Below are positions 3,235 through 5,045 of a stretch of DNA of 5,045 bases, in pieces. Within the stretch, counting starts at the first letter, position 1, and each line of letters opens with the position of its first letter. The DNA lies in the NCBI GenBank assembly GCA_026002715.1, contig BOCC01000145.1:1-5045 (forward strand), in the 5' to 3' direction. Source of the stretch: Synergistales bacterium (GTDB taxonomy: Bacteria > Synergistota > Synergistia > Synergistales > Aminobacteriaceae). Under the pieces are notes generated by a model that saw only the letters and a program-made list of their open reading frames with translations, was not told the DNA's origin and did not search any database. The position numbers and the translations under genes are program-made.

Positions 3235-5045
3235 CTACTTAACGATACAGTTTTCTATAGTTCCATAGTTATCACCAACTATCGCGCTCGAAACACCGCT
3301 AATGGTGCAGTCTTTTATGGTTCCTGCGTTATAGCCGGCTATCGCGCCGGAAGTCTTAGCGCCCGATACGCCACCGCCGCTGATGTTGCATTTTTCTATG
3401 GTTCCGGTGTTATACCCGGCTATCGCGCCGGCGCCGGCGCCAAGAGTCGAGACTTTGACGTTTGTCAGGCTGACGTTCTTAATATTGCCGGAGGTCTTTC
3501 CAAACAAGCCGACATTATTCACAACGTTATTTTCCCGCACGTTCAAGCCAGATATTGTATGGCCTCCGCCATCAAATGTACCCTGGAATTCATGTCCAAA
3601 CGTCCCACCTCCTATTGAGATGAATCCGCCTGAGAAATTGATATTATCCGTAAGCGTGATTGTTTTACCCTTGAAGCTGTCCTGGATAGCTTTGATGCTC
3701 GCGTCGCGTACCGCGCTCTGTCCAGTTATCGCTAATCCAGTCCCGTTGACAATATCAGCAAGGCCGTTTAATTGCGCCCCCGTGCTAATGTATAGCTGAC
3801 CCGCTTCAGCCTTATACCAGCTAGTATCGATAATCCTCTGCATGTCGCTACCTTCCATGCCTTGTATAAGTGCCGCGTAATAAACAAGCGGCGATAGGCC
3901 ATATCCTAAATCCGATTCATAAGCCATTCGCGCGTTTGCCACAACTGGATCATTTCCAGGAATCCAAGCAGTGTTTCCCGGGATTGCTTCAAGAATGAAG
4001 GCCCAAAGCTCAGGAAGATTGCCAAGCATTACATTAGCCATTTCACTATTGTTCATGAGCTGATTCTGGATATCCAGAAGACGTACAAAAATAGATCCGG
4101 GACCGCCGAGGTGAATATCATTGGTATAAGCCTTAACAAAGAGCTGTCGTTGATTGTAAGGAGATTCTATGATATCCACACCGCAGTCTTCATAGACCCT
4201 CTCTACAAGTCCTGTACAAGTGTAGCTAGGGCCCTTGCAATTATCTTCGTGTGTCATACCATATCTTGCACCGAGAAACTTAAGCCAAAAAATATACCCA
4301 GGGCGAGGCTCAGTTTTTGCAATTTCTATAGCCTTCGCAGCCGCCGCTCTACGTTGACCATCGTCAGCTTTTGAGACTATAAAAACACCCTTAAAATCTT
4401 TACCTCCAAAATCCCGTGGTGAGTTGTATTCGCGCTCAACAACACCAACAGTTGGGAGGGCTTCAACAGTGACATATTTGCCATCCCTTTTATCCACATA
4501 TATACCCACATGGCCCGGCGTCCAATAGCCGTTGCTGCTAGTTCTGATAAAAATATCTCCAGGTATCGGTTCTAAACCATCGCTTTCATCTCGCAGCTTA
4601 AGTACATGCGCTCCGGAGCTGACACTACGTTCCATGCTGTCCAAGGGGAACGTAATCGCGACGATTCCAGGCCTGTCAATGGCGGCAAATATCTTCCTGT
4701 TGCCGGTGTCGATATTTTTAATGGCTCCCTTGTGCCAACTCTCGTCATAATACACATAGAGCGACAAAATAGACGTATCCGTTATGTTGAGCAATTTAAG
4801 CTGTTGCTCGGCGTAGGGAATGGTCAATTCCATCGGCACGCCTGAACCGGCAAAACCATCAATATCCACCGCGAACGGCCATGTTACAAAGTCCCAATTT
4901 CCAGAGGGGAACGGCGGATCAATCACTCCACTCAACGCGACCGACGCGCCAGCCGGCAGCGCGTTTGCCGCTATCTTGAGTTCGATATCGCGCATGACAG
5001 CCGATTCGTTGTCCGACGTGTTCAAATACGTCTCTTTACCAGCGA
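3235..5045 (-). CDS. ZU5-like / permuted NlpC/P60 hydrolase / GLUG-repeat protein, 5' end missing
   Basis: The frame is open to the right edge. The TTG at 5025-5023 is not a credible start, because coding continues upstream (AGKETY). Numbering from that codon, residues 1-128 resemble a ZU5-like beta-sandwich (IAANALPAGASV...VPMELTIPYAEQQ...LYVYYDESW...IVAITFP). Residues 152-300 look like a circularly permuted NlpC/P60 (YiiX/papain-like) domain: PGDIFIR, then GHVGIYV with His172, VEAL with Glu188, and finally YTCTGLVERVY with Cys270. His precedes Cys, the reverse of classical NlpC/P60. This superfamily cleaves amide or thioester bonds in peptidoglycan peptides, lipids or proteins; the substrate here is unknown. 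Residues 301-399 are a probably helical linker. Residues 400-492 are a GLUG N-cap module (DTSWY...GTFDGGGHTI), and 505-596 hold four GLUG repeats ending at TAG. The missing N-terminus should carry an export signal if the protein is surface-located. It is upstream of, and paralogous in part to, the GLUG lipoprotein. Confidence 0.8.
   Translation of the reverse strand, partial: AGKETYLNTSDNESAVMRDIELKIAANALPAGASVALSGVIDPPFPSGNWDFVTWPFAVDIDGFAGSGVPMELTIPYAEQQLKLLNITDTSILSLYVYYDESWHKGAIKNIDTGNRKIFAAIDRPGIVAITFPLDSMERSVSSGAHVLKLRDESDGLEPIPGDIFIRTSSNGYWTPGHVGIYVDKRDGKYVTVEALPTVGVVEREYNSPRDFGGKDFKGVFIVSKADDGQRRAAAAKAIEIAKTEPRPGYIFWLKFLGARYGMTHEDNCKGPSYTCTGLVERVYEDCGVDIIESPYNQRQLFVKAYTNDIHLGGPGSIFVRLLDIQNQLMNNSEMANVMLGNLPELWAFILEAIPGNTAWIPGNDPVVANARMAYESDLGYGLSPLVYYAALIQGMEGSDMQRIIDTSWYKAEAGQLYISTGAQLNGLADIVNGTGLAITGQSAVRDASIKAIQDSFKGKTITLTDNINFSGGFISIGGGTFGHEFQGTFDGGGHTISGLNVRENNVVNNVGLFGKTSGNIKNVSLTNVKVSTLGAGAGAIAGYNTGTIEKCNISGGGVSGAKTSGAIAGYNAGTIKDCTISGVSSAIVGDNYGTIENCIVK
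3238..3513 (-). repeat. Short array of four GLUG repeats at the C-terminus of the hydrolase protein
   Basis: The units begin near residues 505 (VGLFGKTSGNIKNV), 534 (AIAGYNTGTIEKC), 561 (AIAGYNAGTIKDC) and 581 (AIVGDNYGTIENC), counted from the TTG at 5025. The stop codon follows three codons after the last NC core, so the array has no C-terminal cap domain, unlike the neighbouring lipoprotein. Units 2 and 3 are the most similar. Confidence 0.8.

Noticed and set aside
3182..3240. Possible terminator after the hydrolase gene
   Set aside because: Only 4-bp stems such as GCCC/GGGC can be formed, and the later T-run (near 3163-3168) is not next to any stable stem.
2706..3268. Several overlapping plus-strand frames over the lipoprotein N-terminus and the intergenic gap
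   Set aside because: All are antisense to the signal peptide and N-cap module, Arg/Pro-rich, with no family resemblance.
5023..5025. TTG as the true start of the hydrolase/GLUG protein
   Set aside because: The frame continues upstream to the window edge, no Shine-Dalgarno precedes the TTG, and no signal peptide follows; the beta domain appears already under way.

Overview
The window is a bacterial accessory region, apparently chromosomal, of intermediate G+C. Strong Shine-Dalgarno sequences and a lipoprotein signal peptide point to a bacterium, probably with an outer membrane. The mix of an Rpn-type nuclease, a YafQ toxin-antitoxin pair and GLUG-repeat surface proteins suggests an anaerobic gut or host-associated organism. 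I have a weak impression of Synergistota or a similar phylum, but the sequence does not settle the taxonomy.

Layout. (1) Positions 1-343, minus strand: the first 114 residues of an Rpn/PD-(D/E)XK-type nuclease ('putative transposase' family), running off the left edge. (2) Positions 344-753: no protein gene. This stretch holds a probable divergent promoter sharing one AT-rich -10 box, a 10-bp tandem repeat in the nuclease leader, a stem-loop, an orphan bidirectional terminator and the promoter region of the next operon. The stem-loop, the terminator and a plus-strand promoter could together form a roughly 95-nt small RNA. (3) Positions 754-1241, plus strand: a type II toxin-antitoxin operon with a RelB/DinJ-like antitoxin overlapping a YafQ-family toxin by 7 nt. 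The toxin is interrupted by an in-frame TGA; the 16 codons after it encode the family's C-terminal RTGTH...LF segment with the catalytic His, so the toxin is very probably a nonsense-mutated and inactive copy. (4) Positions 1247-1293: a bidirectional terminator between convergent transcription units, related to the orphan terminator even in its loop. (5) Positions 1326-3143, minus strand: a 605-residue lipoprotein with about nine GLUG repeats. (6) Positions 3235-5045, minus strand, open at the right edge: a multidomain protein with a ZU5-like beta domain, a circularly permuted NlpC/P60 (YiiX-like) hydrolase domain and four GLUG repeats.

How the genes work together. The two GLUG genes are on the same strand, 91 bp apart, with no convincing terminator between them. 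They share a homologous module of about 70-90 residues beginning DTSWY, so they look like a paralogous surface-protein pair probably expressed as an operon: a putative amide or ester hydrolase carried on a beta-helix, followed by a lipid-anchored beta-helix protein. Their substrate and partner are unknown. The decayed toxin-antitoxin operon and the nuclease next door mark the left side as variable, mobile-gene-rich DNA.
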